64,000 nucleotides of DNA, taken from the NCBI GenBank assembly GCA_965221195.1, contig OZ244864.1:806001-870000 (forward strand), given 5' to 3'. Origin of the DNA: Poriferisodalis sp965221195. Its GTDB lineage: Bacteria; Actinomycetota; Acidimicrobiia; Acidimicrobiales; Poriferisodalaceae. Shown piece after piece: positions 25,088 to 33,759 of the stretch (the first letter of the stretch is position 1; each line of letters starts with the position of its first letter). The notes beneath the pieces were generated by a model. That model did no database searches. It saw only the letters and a program-made list of their open reading frames with translations, and was not told the origin of the DNA. The position numbers and the translations under genes were made by a program.

Positions 25088-26538
25088 ATCGGAGTAGTGA
25101 TGTCGTGGTGAGTCGGGTTGACGTTCCCAACGTCTTGGCTACTCGCTACGCCTCGCCCGAAATGGCCGAGATATGGTCGGCCCGCCACAAAGTGATCTTG
25201 GAACGCCGACTGTGGATCACCGTGCTCGAAGCTCAACGAGACGCGGGCGTAGATGTACCGGATGGCGCGCTGGAGGCATACCGCAAAGTGCTTCCGGTTG
25301 TCGATCTCGACTCCATCAATGAACGTGAACGAGTCACGCGCCATGACGTGAAGGCGCGTATCGAAGAGTTCTGCGCCCTGGCGGGTTTCGAGCAGATTCA
25401 TCGGGCTATGACCTCGCGCGATCTCACTGAGAACGTCGAGCAGTATCAAATCCGATCTTCTTTGGGCCTCGTAGCCGAACGCCTAGCGGCGCTCATCGTG
25501 CGCATTTCTGCGGTGGCGTGTACTCACCGCGATTTGGTGATGACAGCGCGCACTCACAACGTGCCTGCACAGGCCACTACGTTGGGCAAACGCTGGGCCA
25601 CTATCGGCACTGAGGCACTCGTGTCGCTCGAACGTCTCGAAAATTTCTTGGCGCGTTACCCGTTGCGCGGTATCCGTGGGCCGACGGGCACCCAGCAAGA
25701 TCTGCTCGACCTACTCGGCGCCGACCAAGTTGCCGTCGATCAACTCGAACGCCGCATCGCTGGCGAACTGGGCTTTGAGCGGGTGCTGGGCTCGACCGGT
25801 CAGGTCTATCCCCGCTCGCTGGATCTTGATGTTGTGGCTGTGCTTGTTGGCGTTGCTGCCCCGCTCGGCAGCTTGGCGCTCAGCGTGCGCTTAGGAGCTG
25901 GCCAAGAACTGATGAGTGAGGGTTTCGCAATCGGCCAAGTTGGCTCATCGGCCATGCCGCACAAAATGAACACCCGCTCATGTGAGCGCATCAACGGCCT
26001 CACCCAGATATTGCGCGGACACCTAACGATGGCGTCGCAGCTCGCAGGCGATCAATGGGACGAGGGGGATGTGAGCTGTTCGGTAGTACGACGCGTTGTG
26101 CTTCCCGATGCTTTTTTCGCACTTGACGGCGCAATGGAGACCACGTTCAGTGTCTTAGACGGCTTCACTGTGTTCGTTCCACAAATTGAAGCTGAACTAG
26201 CCGCGTATTTGCCGTTCCTGGCCACAACACGCTTGCTTGCATCGGCCGTTGCAGCAGGCGCGGGACGTGAACAAGCCCACGAGCGGATCAGTGCTCATGC
26301 GACCGCAGCCGTGCTGGCGCTGCGGGACGGCACAACGCAACACAACGATCTAGCAGACCGTATTGCAGCCGATCCTGTACTGAATCTCACCACCAACGAC
26401 ATCGCCGACTTGCTTGCCGACCCAGCATCATTCACCGGTCGGGCGACCGATCAGGTGGATGATTTTGTGCTCGCCGCAGAAAAAGTTGCAGAGCGATACG
26501 GCGCGTCCGTCAACTATGCGCCAAGCGCAGTTCTATGA
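25084..26538 (+). CDS. purB: Adenylosuccinate lyase
   Basis: 484 residues of the fumarase/aspartase superfamily: TRHDVKARIEEF, MTSRDLTENV, ARTHNVPAQATTLGKR, and the signature GSSAMPHKMN. Cleaves adenylosuccinate to AMP and SAICAR to AICAR. Starts at GTG 25084 overlapping purA. A strong hairpin begins one base after the stop. Confidence 0.95.
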   Translation: MNRSSDVVVSRVDVPNVLATRYASPEMAEIWSARHKVILERRLWITVLEAQRDAGVDVPDGALEAYRKVLPVVDLDSINERERVTRHDVKARIEEFCALAGFEQIHRAMTSRDLTENVEQYQIRSSLGLVAERLAALIVRISAVACTHRDLVMTARTHNVPAQATTLGKRWATIGTEALVSLERLENFLARYPLRGIRGPTGTQQDLLDLLGADQVAVDQLERRIAGELGFERVLGSTGQVYPRSLDLDVVAVLVGVAAPLGSLALSVRLGAGQELMSEGFAIGQVGSSAMPHKMNTRSCERINGLTQILRGHLTMASQLAGDQWDEGDVSCSVVRRVVLPDAFFALDGAMETTFSVLDGFTVFVPQIEAELAAYLPFLATTRLLASAVAAGAGREQAHERISAHATAAVLALRDGTTQHNDLADRIAADPVLNLTTNDIADLLADPASFTGRATDQVDDFVLAAEKVAERYGASVNYAPSAVL

Positions 26539-26539
26539 A

Positions 26540-26568
26540 AAACCCCGAGCGCTTGGCGCTCGGGGTTT
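26540..26568. terminator. Strong hairpin terminator after purB
   Basis: A 13-bp perfect stem (AAACCCCGAGCGC / GCGCTCGGGGTTT) with a TTG loop and a TTT 3' end on plus and on minus. Its symmetry means it could serve both purB and the convergent minus-strand gene at 26627. Confidence 0.85.
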
Positions 26569-26626
26569 AGGTGACAGGTGTTTAGGTAACTGCGCTAAGT
26601 GACTGCACAGTCACTTGAGTTGAGTG

Positions 26627-27028
26627 CTAGGCGCCCCGAGTGATGCCAGCGCGCCTGAGTACGTCGGCGGAAACGCCGAACTCACGCCATGTGGCGTACT
26701 GGATGCCCTTGCGCTGGCCGTAGCTGGCAGCATGAGTCACGAAACCGTATTCAACGGCGGTCATGTCGGGCTCAACTTGTATTGCTTCAATGGCCGCTTC
26801 AACATCTCGCCGCTCTTGGAGCAGTAACAGACGCTTGATGGGCTTGGCATCAGCCACCTGCGCGTCGATTGCGTCCCTCTTTGCAGTCAGAGACTCAGCG
26901 GTTGGCCGCCGTCCAGGCTTGGGCCGGTTGGTCTCGAGAGCTTCGAGATAATCGCGTACGGCCGCAGCCTCAGTACGCCCGGCCGCAATCGCTGCCTTGT
27001 GTTCATCGGACATAATACGTTCATTCAT
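26627..27028 (-). CDS. Conserved actinobacterial protein, unknown function
   Basis: 133 residues from ATG 27028 (AGGTG ribosome site). Helical and charged: MSDEHKAAIAAGRTEAAAVRDYLEALE, a KPGRRPTAE segment, KRLLLLQERRDVEAAIEAI, then YGQRKGIQYATWREFGVSADVLRRAGI. I recall similar uncharacterised proteins in many actinobacteria, but no function. The C-terminal WREFGVSADVLRRAGI resembles a small helix-bundle DNA- or protein-binding end. Convergent with purB. Confidence 0.7.
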   Translation of the reverse strand: MNERIMSDEHKAAIAAGRTEAAAVRDYLEALETNRPKPGRRPTAESLTAKRDAIDAQVADAKPIKRLLLLQERRDVEAAIEAIQVEPDMTAVEYGFVTHAASYGQRKGIQYATWREFGVSADVLRRAGITRGA

Positions 27029-27205
27029 GGCACCTGTTATATCACGTCAGCGCGGCAATGCAACAAAGTTCGGCCAAAAATCTTGACCAATGTTTCGCCG
27101 CAACTAGTCGTGAGTGTTTGTGAGCCTCCGTCTGCAAGCCTCTATCTGGCCAATAACCTGCCTTCTCACTGTCGGGTCAAGACCCCCAACATGTGAGGAG
27201 CAAAG

Positions 27206-28633
27206 ATGACAGCCACTGCAGGGTCACGACCCACCGCCGCTTATTCTGCAACCCTTGAAGTTGAGTTGGTTCACCAGCCCGGCACGCTCGGTCGTCTGTG
27301 TACGGCTATCGGCGATGTGGGCGGCAACATTCAGAGCCTCGATGGCTTCACCATCACCCAAGGCGTGCTGCGTCAGCACATCGTGGTCGATGCGTCCAGC
27401 GAGCAACACATTGCACAAATCTGCGAGGCAGTGAACGGACTCGACGGCATCACTGTGCTGTCGGCACTTGATCGCACCTTCGAATTGCACGATGGCGGCA
27501 AGCTCGAAACGGTTGCCCGCATCCCGCTACGCAAGGCCGATGACCTCTCTATGGCCTATACCCCCGGCGTTGCCCGTGTGTGTCGGGCGATTACAGAAGA
27601 ACCAGAACGTGTGTACGACCTTACAATCAAAGGTAATACCGTGGCGATTGTCACCGACGGTACGGCAGTGCTGGGCCTTGGTGACATCGGTCCGGCCGCT
27701 GCAATGCCGGTCATGGAAGGCAAGGCATTGCTCTTCAAGGAATTCGCTGGAGTGGATGCCTTCCCCGTCTGTCTTGATGTGAGTGATCCCCACGAGATTG
27801 TTGAGACGGTCATCCGGTTAGCTCCGACCTTCGGCGGCATCAACCTAGAAGACATCGCTGCTCCGGGAGCGTTTGAAGTTGAAGAGGCATTGCGTGCAGC
27901 GCTCGATATTCCGGTATTTCACGACGATCAGCACGGCACGGCCGTGGTCGCTTTGGCAGCGCTTGAGAACTCCGCCCGAATCGTGGGCAAGGAGCTGGCG
28001 AATCTGCGATGCGTGATCTTGGGGGCGGGCGCTGCAGGTGTGGCTACTGCCAAGATTCTGGCCGGCGTCGGCATTGGCGACGTGATCGCCTGTGACCGCA
28101 AGGGAACGATTCATCCTGGCCGCAGTGACCTAAATCATGCCAAGGAATGGCTAGCGGTCAATACCAACACTGAGCGCATCGCGGGTTCCGTCTCTCGGGC
28201 CATGGCGGGCGCTGACGTGTTCTTGGGTCTTAGCGGCCCGGGACTCATCACGCGCGACGATGTGGAGTCGATGGCCGACCGTCCCATTGTGTTCGCAATG
28301 GCTAACCCAGATCCCGAGATCCTCCCCGATGCCATCGATGACATTGCCGCCGTGGTTGCCACCGGCCGCAGTGACTACCCGAATCAGATCAACAACGTGC
28401 TGGCGTTCCCTGGGATTTTCCGTGGTGCCTTCGACGCAGGTGCCACAGACATCACCGAGAACATGAAGATCGCTGCGGCTGAGGCCATCGCCGCAGCCGT
28501 CTGCGGCGACGACCTAAGTCCTGATTTGGTGATCCCCACCGCTTTCGACCGTTCGGTCGTCCCTGCTGTTGCGTCGGCAGTCGCCAATGCCGCTCGCGCC
28601 GACTGTGTCACCCGCGATGTCACTCGCGGCTGA
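27206..28633 (+). CDS. NAD-dependent malic enzyme with ACT domain
   Basis: 475 residues. An N-terminal ACT domain (~14-95: LEVELVHQPGTLGRLCTAIGDVGGNI) is followed by malic enzyme proper: YTPGVARVCRAI, VTDGTAVLGLGDIGPAAAMPVMEGK, FHDDQHGTAVVALA, the GAGAAGVATAKIL nucleotide fold and FAMANPDPEI. Decarboxylates malate to pyruvate; the ACT domain suggests amino-acid or metabolite control. GAGGAGC precedes ATG 27206. Followed by a 9-bp repeat array. Confidence 0.93.
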   Translation: MTATAGSRPTAAYSATLEVELVHQPGTLGRLCTAIGDVGGNIQSLDGFTITQGVLRQHIVVDASSEQHIAQICEAVNGLDGITVLSALDRTFELHDGGKLETVARIPLRKADDLSMAYTPGVARVCRAITEEPERVYDLTIKGNTVAIVTDGTAVLGLGDIGPAAAMPVMEGKALLFKEFAGVDAFPVCLDVSDPHEIVETVIRLAPTFGGINLEDIAAPGAFEVEEALRAALDIPVFHDDQHGTAVVALAALENSARIVGKELANLRCVILGAGAAGVATAKILAGVGIGDVIACDRKGTIHPGRSDLNHAKEWLAVNTNTERIAGSVSRAMAGADVFLGLSGPGLITRDDVESMADRPIVFAMANPDPEILPDAIDDIAAVVATGRSDYPNQINNVLAFPGIFRGAFDAGATDITENMKIAAAEAIAAAVCGDDLSPDLVIPTAFDRSVVPAVASAVANAARADCVTRDVTRG

Positions 28634-28639
28634 GACGCA

Positions 28640-28684
28640 GCAAGCACTGCAAGCCCCGCAAGCCCTGCAAGCCCTGCAAGCTCT
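28640..28684. repeat. 9-bp tandem repeat x5 after the malic enzyme
   Basis: Units gcaagccct or close variants at 28640, 28649, 28658, 28667 and 28676, beginning six bases after the malic-enzyme stop. Confidence 0.85.
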
Positions 28685-28766
28685 GTTGGCGGGCAGTTGG
28701 TGGGTAAGTGAGCAGCGCGCAGACGTAGGTTCGCCAGCGCAGCGAAGCCCTGGGTTCGCATCAAAG

Positions 28767-28839
28767 TGGTCGGGACCGGCGTCGATCCGGTGACCTCACG
28801 CTTTTCAGGCGCGCGCTCTGCCAACTGAGCTACCCGACC
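28767..28839 (-). tRNA. tRNA-Phe (anticodon GAA)
   Basis: Minus-strand cloverleaf: acceptor GGTCGGG/CCCGACC, D-arm GCTC-AGTTGGCA-GAGC, anticodon stem CGCGC/GCGTG with loop CTGAAAA, T-arm ACCGG/CCGGT. CCA is not encoded. Just downstream, in transcript order, of tRNA-Asp. Confidence 0.95.
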
Positions 28840-28840
28840 G

Positions 28841-28915
28841 CGGTCCCGACGGGATTTGAACCCGCGACCTCCGGCTTGACAGGCCGGCGTGAACTCCAGA
28901 CTTCACCACGGGACC
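28841..28915 (-). tRNA. tRNA-Asp (anticodon GTC)
   Basis: Minus-strand cloverleaf: acceptor GGTCCCG/CGGGACC, anticodon stem CCGGC/GCCGG with loop CTGTCAA, T-arm with GGTTCAAATCC. One base separates it from tRNA-Phe; the pair form one transcription unit. Confidence 0.95.
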
Positions 28916-29111
28916 AGTTGCATTGCTGTGTGCTTGCATTGAAGCAGCGAGTCGGTCTCCACTCATGCAAGAGCGGCCACGATAGCCCCCGCGCTCCGTA
29001 ATCCGAACTTACTTGGGTTCTGTCAACCCGCTGAGTCGCTGTTGCGTCGCTGCTGAGTCGTTACTGACGTCGCTTTCGGCTCTGTTGCGATCACTCCCAG
29101 AGCCTGCTGTG

Positions 29112-29157
29112 CTGTGTGCATGTCCTATGTGACTGCGCTGTGTGCATGTCCTATGTG
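29112..29157. repeat. 26-bp direct duplication at the YcaQ-like gene end
   Basis: The 20-base core ctgtgtgcatgtcctatgtg occurs at 29112 and 29138, a 26-base period. The second copy includes the stop of the minus-strand gene at 29151. Confidence 0.8.
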
Positions 29158-30407
29158 GCTGCTTTGCGAAGACGATCGGCGAGGTCGCCTCGGCGCCCCA
29201 CCGTGATGTTGTCGGCACCGCACCAGCCGCATAGCGCACCCAACTCCGCTGTCAAGGCATCGAGAGCATGTGACTGCTGTGACCCGTCGGCGGGCCACGA
29301 ACTCGGTTCGGCCCAAGCAGCGGGCACTTCGAGCCGGCCGTTCTCACGGTCGAAGCGGACGTCCAATCGAGCTACGAGCGCGTCGTCATGCAGGAAGGGC
29401 AGGACGAAGTAGCCGTATTGCCGCTTCGCCTTGGGCGTGTAAATCTCAATGCGGTAACGAAAGCCGAAGAGTCGCTCTGCGCGCGGGCGGTACCAGACCA
29501 ACGGGTCGAACGGGCTCAGCAGCACGGAACGTGAGCGTCGCCGAACGGCACGTTGACCTGCGAGTGTGTACGCGGGACGTTCCCAGCCTTCCACTTGGAC
29601 GGTTTCTAACTGGCCACGATCGACAAGTTCGGCAATGCGAGCGGCCCCAACGCGCTTGGGTAGACGGTGATAGTCGATGAGATCGTCGGCGGCAGCAACA
29701 CCTAGGCAGCGGGCAGCGTCAACAAGCAACGCACGGTGAGCTGTTGGCTCGTCAATGTCGGCAGTCACGATTTCGTGCGGCAGCACCCGCTCGATGTGGT
29801 CGTAGCGGCGAACGAAACCGGCTCGGGTCGCAACGCCCACTTGCCCGGCCCAGAACAGCCATGCCAGTGCCAGCTTGCCGTTGCTGCGCGTGCCCCACGG
29901 ACCGCGCACGCCGGGACCCCAGCCCATCCCGGCGTCGAGTTCTGCTGATGACGCAGGACCGTTGTCACCGAGCCACGCGACGGCTGCGGCTATGCGCTGC
30001 TGTTCGGTCTGCCCGAAGCGCGCGTACCCGCTCCACATCTCGCCGGCAGCTCCGCGGCGCATCCGCCAGCCGAACAGCGGCCAGTCCGCAACGCGCACGA
30101 ACGATGCCTCATGGCCCCAGTACTCGGTGAGGTACCGCCCGGCGGGTTCTTTCGCATAGGCGGCACGTTGCAACAGTTCCAGCACCGTGTCATGCGTGCC
30201 ACCCATTCGGGCTCGCAGCACCAGCAAATGCGAACGCGCCACCACGTTGACGGCATCAATCTGCAGCAGGCCCATGCAGTCCATGGCGCGTCGCAAGTGT
30301 CGGATGTCCAAGCGCCCTGTCACCAAGGGCGCAGCGAGTCCTTGGGCACCGATAGCCAAACGCCGCGCTGCCCGCAGGCTCAGTCGGGCAGGTTGCGCTG
30401 TTTTCAC
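29151..30407 (-). CDS. Winged-helix DNA glycosylase-like protein (YcaQ/AlkX family)
   Basis: 418 residues. The family N-terminus LSLRAARRLAIGAQGL is followed by MGLLQIDAVNVVARSHLLVL, which carries the Q-x-D catalytic triad of YcaQ/AlkX glycosylases. Then ILRAEYWGHEA-like LTEYWGHEASFV, winged-helix segments, and LLSPFDPLVWYRPRAERLFGF near the end. Bacterial relatives excise bulky alkylated bases and unhook interstrand cross-links. Possible neighbours rpmG-rpmB lie 18 bases upstream on the same strand, an unusual pairing. Family assignment good; substrate inferred. Confidence 0.85.
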   Translation of the reverse strand: MKTAQPARLSLRAARRLAIGAQGLAAPLVTGRLDIRHLRRAMDCMGLLQIDAVNVVARSHLLVLRARMGGTHDTVLELLQRAAYAKEPAGRYLTEYWGHEASFVRVADWPLFGWRMRRGAAGEMWSGYARFGQTEQQRIAAAVAWLGDNGPASSAELDAGMGWGPGVRGPWGTRSNGKLALAWLFWAGQVGVATRAGFVRRYDHIERVLPHEIVTADIDEPTAHRALLVDAARCLGVAAADDLIDYHRLPKRVGAARIAELVDRGQLETVQVEGWERPAYTLAGQRAVRRRSRSVLLSPFDPLVWYRPRAERLFGFRYRIEIYTPKAKRQYGYFVLPFLHDDALVARLDVRFDRENGRLEVPAAWAEPSSWPADGSQQSHALDALTAELGALCGWCGADNITVGRRGDLADRLRKAAT

Positions 30408-30425
30408 CCAGCGCTCCGGTGGCGG

Positions 30426-30590
30426 TCAGCGTTCTTCGCGGAAGATGACGTGACGGCGCAGCACTGGGTCGTACTTGCGGAGTTCGATGCGGTCGCGCGT
30501 GTTCGTTTTGTTTTTGCGGGTGGTGTATGTGTAGCCCGTGCCTTCGGTGGACTTGAGCTTGATGATCGGACGCTTGTCGCTCTTGGGCAT
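30426..30590 (-). CDS. rpmG: 50S ribosomal protein bL33
   Basis: 54 residues, MPKSDKRPIIKLKSTEGTG then YTYTTRKNKTNTRDRIELRKYDP and RRHVIFREER. It lacks the four cysteines of the zinc-binding form, so is the zinc-independent type. The ATG overlaps the rpmB stop (TGATG on the minus strand). Confidence 0.95.
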   Translation of the reverse strand: MPKSDKRPIIKLKSTEGTGYTYTTRKNKTNTRDRIELRKYDPVLRRHVIFREER

Positions 30591-30826
30591 CAGACCCTCT
30601 CCCCCCGACGGCGCAACTCGGCAACCACTGCCTCAATGCCGCGCTTGTTGATCGTTTTGATGCCCTTCGCGCTGACAGTCAAGGTGACCCAGCGCTGCTC
30701 ATTGGGCACCCAGAACCGCTTCCGTTGGATGTTCGGTTTGAACCAGCGCTTCGTCCGTCGGTGCGAGTGGGACACAGTGAATCCCGAATGCGGCCGACGG
30801 CCGGTGACTTGACAAATGTTGCTCAT
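30590..30826 (-). CDS. rpmB: 50S ribosomal protein bL28
   Basis: 78 residues from ATG 30826: CQVTGRRPHSGFTVSHSHRRTKRWFKPNIQ, the bL28 signature, and a helical end. Only one cysteine remains, so it is of the zinc-independent kind like its bL33 partner. An upstream in-frame start would add MFSELAP, which is not conserved. Coupled to rpmG. Confidence 0.95.
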   Translation of the reverse strand: MSNICQVTGRRPHSGFTVSHSHRRTKRWFKPNIQRKRFWVPNEQRWVTLTVSAKGIKTINKRGIEAVVAELRRRGERV

Positions 30827-30945
30827 GGGTGCCAACTCCGAAAACACGCCGCCCGACAGCAGCGAGCAAGGCTAGCGAGTGAGAAAGGAAATGAACCTGC
30901 GCCGATGCACTTCGCTAAGACACGAATGCCGCTAGACACGAATGC

Positions 30946-31440
30946 ATGGCAGACAACCGAACTGAGTCAAGGGCTAAGAAGAAACGCCCAAGCAAAGCCA
31001 GCCATGATCGCTACGTCAACGCTCCCCTAGATCGGGCGGCCGGGGGCGTGGTCTGCCATCGGGGTTCGGTGCTGGTCGTTTACCGCTCCCGCCATGACGA
31101 CTGGTCGCTGCCCAAAGGTCACCTCAATCGAGGTGAGACCTGGGAAGAGGCGGCACTACGTGAGGTACACGAGGAGACGGGTGTGCGGTGCGAGATCATT
31201 TCCTCCCCCTACCCCGTCAGCTACTTGGTGCATAGCGACCTAGCCAAATTGGTGCTCTTCTACTTGATGGCACCCACGAAGCTGCCCAAGCGCCTCGCTG
31301 GAGACCCGAGCGAAGTTGACGAAGTGGCGTGGTGGAACATTGCCGATGCGGTTCGGGCGCTCAGCTACCCATCTGAGCGTGACGCCTGCGCTGCGCTGAC
31401 CGTCGCGCACCTACGAAGAAGCGGTACCGCTGCAAGCTGA
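30946..31440 (+). CDS. Nudix hydrolase (MutT/NTP pyrophosphohydrolase type)
   Basis: 164 residues. A basic N-terminus is followed by a single Nudix domain with AAGGVVCHRGSVLVVYRS, KGHLNRGETWEEAALREV and HEETGV (the G-x5-E-x7-REUxEExGU box). Resembles MutT1 N-terminal domains, without the C-terminal histidine phosphatase module of the mycobacterial protein. Substrate could be oxidised nucleotides or dinucleoside polyphosphates. ATG 30946; weak ribosome site. Divergent from rpmB. Confidence 0.88.
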   Translation: MADNRTESRAKKKRPSKASHDRYVNAPLDRAAGGVVCHRGSVLVVYRSRHDDWSLPKGHLNRGETWEEAALREVHEETGVRCEIISSPYPVSYLVHSDLAKLVLFYLMAPTKLPKRLAGDPSEVDEVAWWNIADAVRALSYPSERDACAALTVAHLRRSGTAAS

Positions 31441-31529
31441 CAGCCTGCTGCGAGTGACAGCCTGCTGCAAGCCTGCGCGGCCCAGTTCGCCGTGCAACGC
31501 CGCACAATTAAGGCTCGGCTAAGGCTCAG

Positions 31530-31602
31530 CACCCCCAACGGGATTCGAACCCGTGCCGCCGGCGTGAAAGGCCGGTGTCCTAGGCCGCTAGACGATGGGG
31601 GC
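31530..31602 (-). tRNA. tRNA-Glu (anticodon TTC)
   Basis: Minus-strand cloverleaf: acceptor GCCCCCA with one G-T end pair, anticodon stem CCGGC/GCCGG around CTTTCAC, T-arm ACGGGTTCGAATCCCGT. CCA is not encoded. Confidence 0.94.
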
Positions 31603-31613
31603 AACCCGCCTCA

Positions 31614-31658
31614 GGCTACGCCCGCCAAGGCTATGTCCCGCCAAAGCTATGCCCCGTC
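31614..31658. repeat. 15-bp tandem repeat x3, intergenic
   Basis: ggctacgcccgccaa, ggctatgtcccgcca and aagctatgccccgtc follow one another, upstream of tRNA-Glu. The same gap (31603-31788) also has a 13-bp duplication (ttctctgtgatgc) near 31700 and a 15-bp one (gcagacccgtctgat) near 31752. Confidence 0.7.
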
Positions 31659-31788
31659 AAGACGGCGAACACGGGCACTTGCGACATCCGACAAGTTCTC
31701 TGTGATGCTTCTCTGTGATGCTTTGATGCAGACAGTGGAGCAACTTGACGCAGACCCGTCTGATGTAGACCCGTCGGTGGTCCAGTCT

Positions 31789-32388
31789 CTAGCGGTGCGC
31801 GGCATCCACAAGTTCGGCCAGTAGGCCTCCGAGGTAGTGGTATCGCAGTCGCGGCCGCTGGGTGGGATCGTGCGGATCCAGTTCGGACGGAACTTCCTCT
31901 TCGGAGATGTCGAGCAGTGTGCCGAGCACCAGTCGCAGTTCGTTCAGTCCCTGCATCCAAGCAACGACTTGCGCATCGTTGAGGTGGTCGGCTGCGAGCG
32001 TGCCTTCTAGTAGGTCGAGATGGTCAAGTCGTTCTGCGAGTAGTTCGTCACGCATGAGTCGCTGGTATTCGGCATCCTGGTCGGGATCGCCTAAGTAGGC
32101 CGGCGGGAAGAGGCGACGCAGGGACGAATCCAAGCCGTCTCCGCCGTCGCGCGCCGGCGTGTGATTTAGCAGATTGCTGCGCAGTTCCCCTATCAGCTCG
32201 GCCAGCAGCCGCCGCTCCCAATCGGCGAGATGCACGCTCACCAGCGAGCCTCGCGCGCCGAATCGAGTGCCCGTCACTGTCGTGTTGCCCACTGTGTTGC
32301 CCACTGTGTTGCCCTGGCTTTGAGGTGCTTGGCAGCGGTCGGTGACGATGTGCTCACCGGTCAGTCGTCCTTTTGCATTGTGGCCCAT
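31789..32388 (-). CDS. DUF2017 family protein
   Basis: 199 residues from ATG 32388, overlapping clpS by 28 bases. The core SVHLADWERRLLAELIGELRSNL, RLFPPAYLGDPDQDAEYQRLMRDEL, and VVAWMQGLNELRLVLGTLLDI matches DUF2017, typically the gene after clpS in actinobacteria. Function unknown; constant pairing with ClpS suggests a role in N-degron proteolysis. The N-terminal ~45 residues vary and include two GNTV units from a 12-bp repeat, so a later start cannot be excluded. Confidence 0.85.
   Translation of the reverse strand: MGHNAKGRLTGEHIVTDRCQAPQSQGNTVGNTVGNTTVTGTRFGARGSLVSVHLADWERRLLAELIGELRSNLLNHTPARDGGDGLDSSLRRLFPPAYLGDPDQDAEYQRLMRDELLAERLDHLDLLEGTLAADHLNDAQVVAWMQGLNELRLVLGTLLDISEEEVPSELDPHDPTQRPRLRYHYLGGLLAELVDAAHR
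32289..32312 (-). repeat. 12-bp tandem repeat x2 in the DUF2017 gene
   Basis: ccactgtgttgc occurs twice after a degenerate copy (cactgtcgtgttgc). In frame, encoding NTVG-NTVG in the variable N-terminal part. Confidence 0.75.
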
Positions 32389-32693
32389 AGGCCGTATTCG
32401 TGCAGGCGGAAGACATCAAGTTCGGCCTGCTCGCGCGTTCCCCACGCGACTGCCGCACGGCCATGGTGATGCACATCGAGCATCAGCTGGGTCGCCTTGG
32501 CCTCGCTGTAGCCGAACAGCTTTTGAAAGACGTACACGACATAGCTCATTAAGTTGATCGGATCGTTCCACACCAGCACGACCCACGGCACATCGGTGTC
32601 ATGGCTGTCTGATGTGACCGGCTCCCAAGCGATTTCTGTTTCGGTCACTGCTTGCGCCCGCGGTTGGGGCTCAGCAGACACAGGCCTCCTCAT
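32361..32693 (-). CDS. clpS: ATP-dependent Clp protease adaptor ClpS
   Basis: 110 residues from ATG 32693. The ClpS core is PWVVLVWNDPINLMSYVVYVFQKLFGYSEAKATQLMLDVHHHGRAAVAWG, with the ND pair and histidine that read the N-degron amino terminus. It delivers N-degron substrates to ClpCP. The frame is open to TTG 32747, overlapping ctaA. Paired with DUF2017. Confidence 0.93.
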   Translation of the reverse strand: MRRPVSAEPQPRAQAVTETEIAWEPVTSDSHDTDVPWVVLVWNDPINLMSYVVYVFQKLFGYSEAKATQLMLDVHHHGRAAVAWGTREQAELDVFRLHEYGLWATMQKDD

Positions 32694-32715
32694 GGGAGCG
32701 GCTGGGCTCACGGAC

Positions 32716-33723
32716 TCATTCTGCGAAGCCGCGGGACGCGATGCCAACCGACGCAGCGGTGTTCGGTGTCGCTGCGGGAGTTTGGCAAGCTTCGCCAGCG
32801 AGCACGAGCCGTGTCATCGTGATGGTGAGCAGCGTGGCCCCAATGACATGCAACGCAACGAGCAGCACTGGCAGCTCGGTGAAGTACTGCACATAGCCGA
32901 TCGCTGCCTGCGTAGCCATGACAGCGATCACAATGCGGACTCGGCGTGCAAGTTCTGTCGCGATGACACCCAGCGCTGTGGTGTGATGCGCTGTGGCCAG
33001 TCGTCGAACCCGTAAGTTCAGCAGCAGTGTGGCCGCCGCTAGGACCACCACGGTGATGCCGTGAACACGAGCTACCGACGGCAGTGCGAACTGCAGTCGC
33101 TCAACTTGCTCGTCGCCGCCGTGAGGTCCGGTGCCGGTCACCACGGTGCCGGTAAAAAGGGCCGCTGCGGTCAGCACTGCGGTCAGTCCCGCATGGGTAC
33201 GGATGCTGCGGGGCAGTCGTACAGCGATGCCGTCTGCAATGGGTGGTTCGCGCTCGGCCCGGTGTTCGAGCACTGCTGCGGCCGACACCAGAAGCTGTGA
33301 CGCCAGAAAGTGCGACATCACGATCGGTGGGGATAGATGCGTCAGCACTGTGATGGCGCCGAGCGCGATCTGGAACGCCACGCCGGCCACGAGCATCAGC
33401 GACCACCACACGAGATCCGCTCGCCGAGGGCGACGCCATAGCGATGCGCCCACAGCTGCGATGACCGCAACCGACACCAGCCCAGTCACGAGACGATTGC
33501 CGAACTCCACCCAGCCGTGGGCGTCGGCTGCTGGCACGAACTCGCCCGGCTCGCAGTTTGGCCAGTCACTGCATCCCAAGCCGCTGCCCGTCAATCTCAC
33601 GAGCGATCCGGTGATCACGATGGCTACCAACGCCCACAGCGCCCAGCGAGCGACAAGCGCGAATCGTGCGGGTGTCACTCGCATCAAAGGCCGCCCCGAA
33701 GACGGCGACGGAGACGAGTTCAC
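32716..33723 (-). CDS. ctaA: Heme A synthase (COX15/CtaA)
   Basis: 335 residues with about eight membrane spans in two four-helix halves. GSLVRLTGSGLGCSDWPNC is the family signature; heme-binding histidines appear in the spans (THLSP, MSHF, ARVHG, ALHV). Oxidises heme O to heme A. Divergent from heme O synthase with only 36 bases between, so both heme-modifying genes flank one promoter region. Needed by the A-type oxidase encoded downstream. Confidence 0.93.
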   Translation of the reverse strand: MNSSPSPSSGRPLMRVTPARFALVARWALWALVAIVITGSLVRLTGSGLGCSDWPNCEPGEFVPAADAHGWVEFGNRLVTGLVSVAVIAAVGASLWRRPRRADLVWWSLMLVAGVAFQIALGAITVLTHLSPPIVMSHFLASQLLVSAAAVLEHRAEREPPIADGIAVRLPRSIRTHAGLTAVLTAAALFTGTVVTGTGPHGGDEQVERLQFALPSVARVHGITVVVLAAATLLLNLRVRRLATAHHTTALGVIATELARRVRIVIAVMATQAAIGYVQYFTELPVLLVALHVIGATLLTITMTRLVLAGEACQTPAATPNTAASVGIASRGFAE

Positions 33724-33759
33724 ACTGAAACGCTAGAGGGCACTCGTAACCTCACAGCA

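Noticed and set aside
28640..28684. Possible CRISPR or REP-type array
   Set aside because: Units are 9 bp and contiguous without spacers, and no cas genes are present; a simple tandem repeat.
30590..30847. Longer rpmB start at 30847
   Set aside because: Adds seven residues absent from bL28 and has no better ribosome site than ATG 30826.
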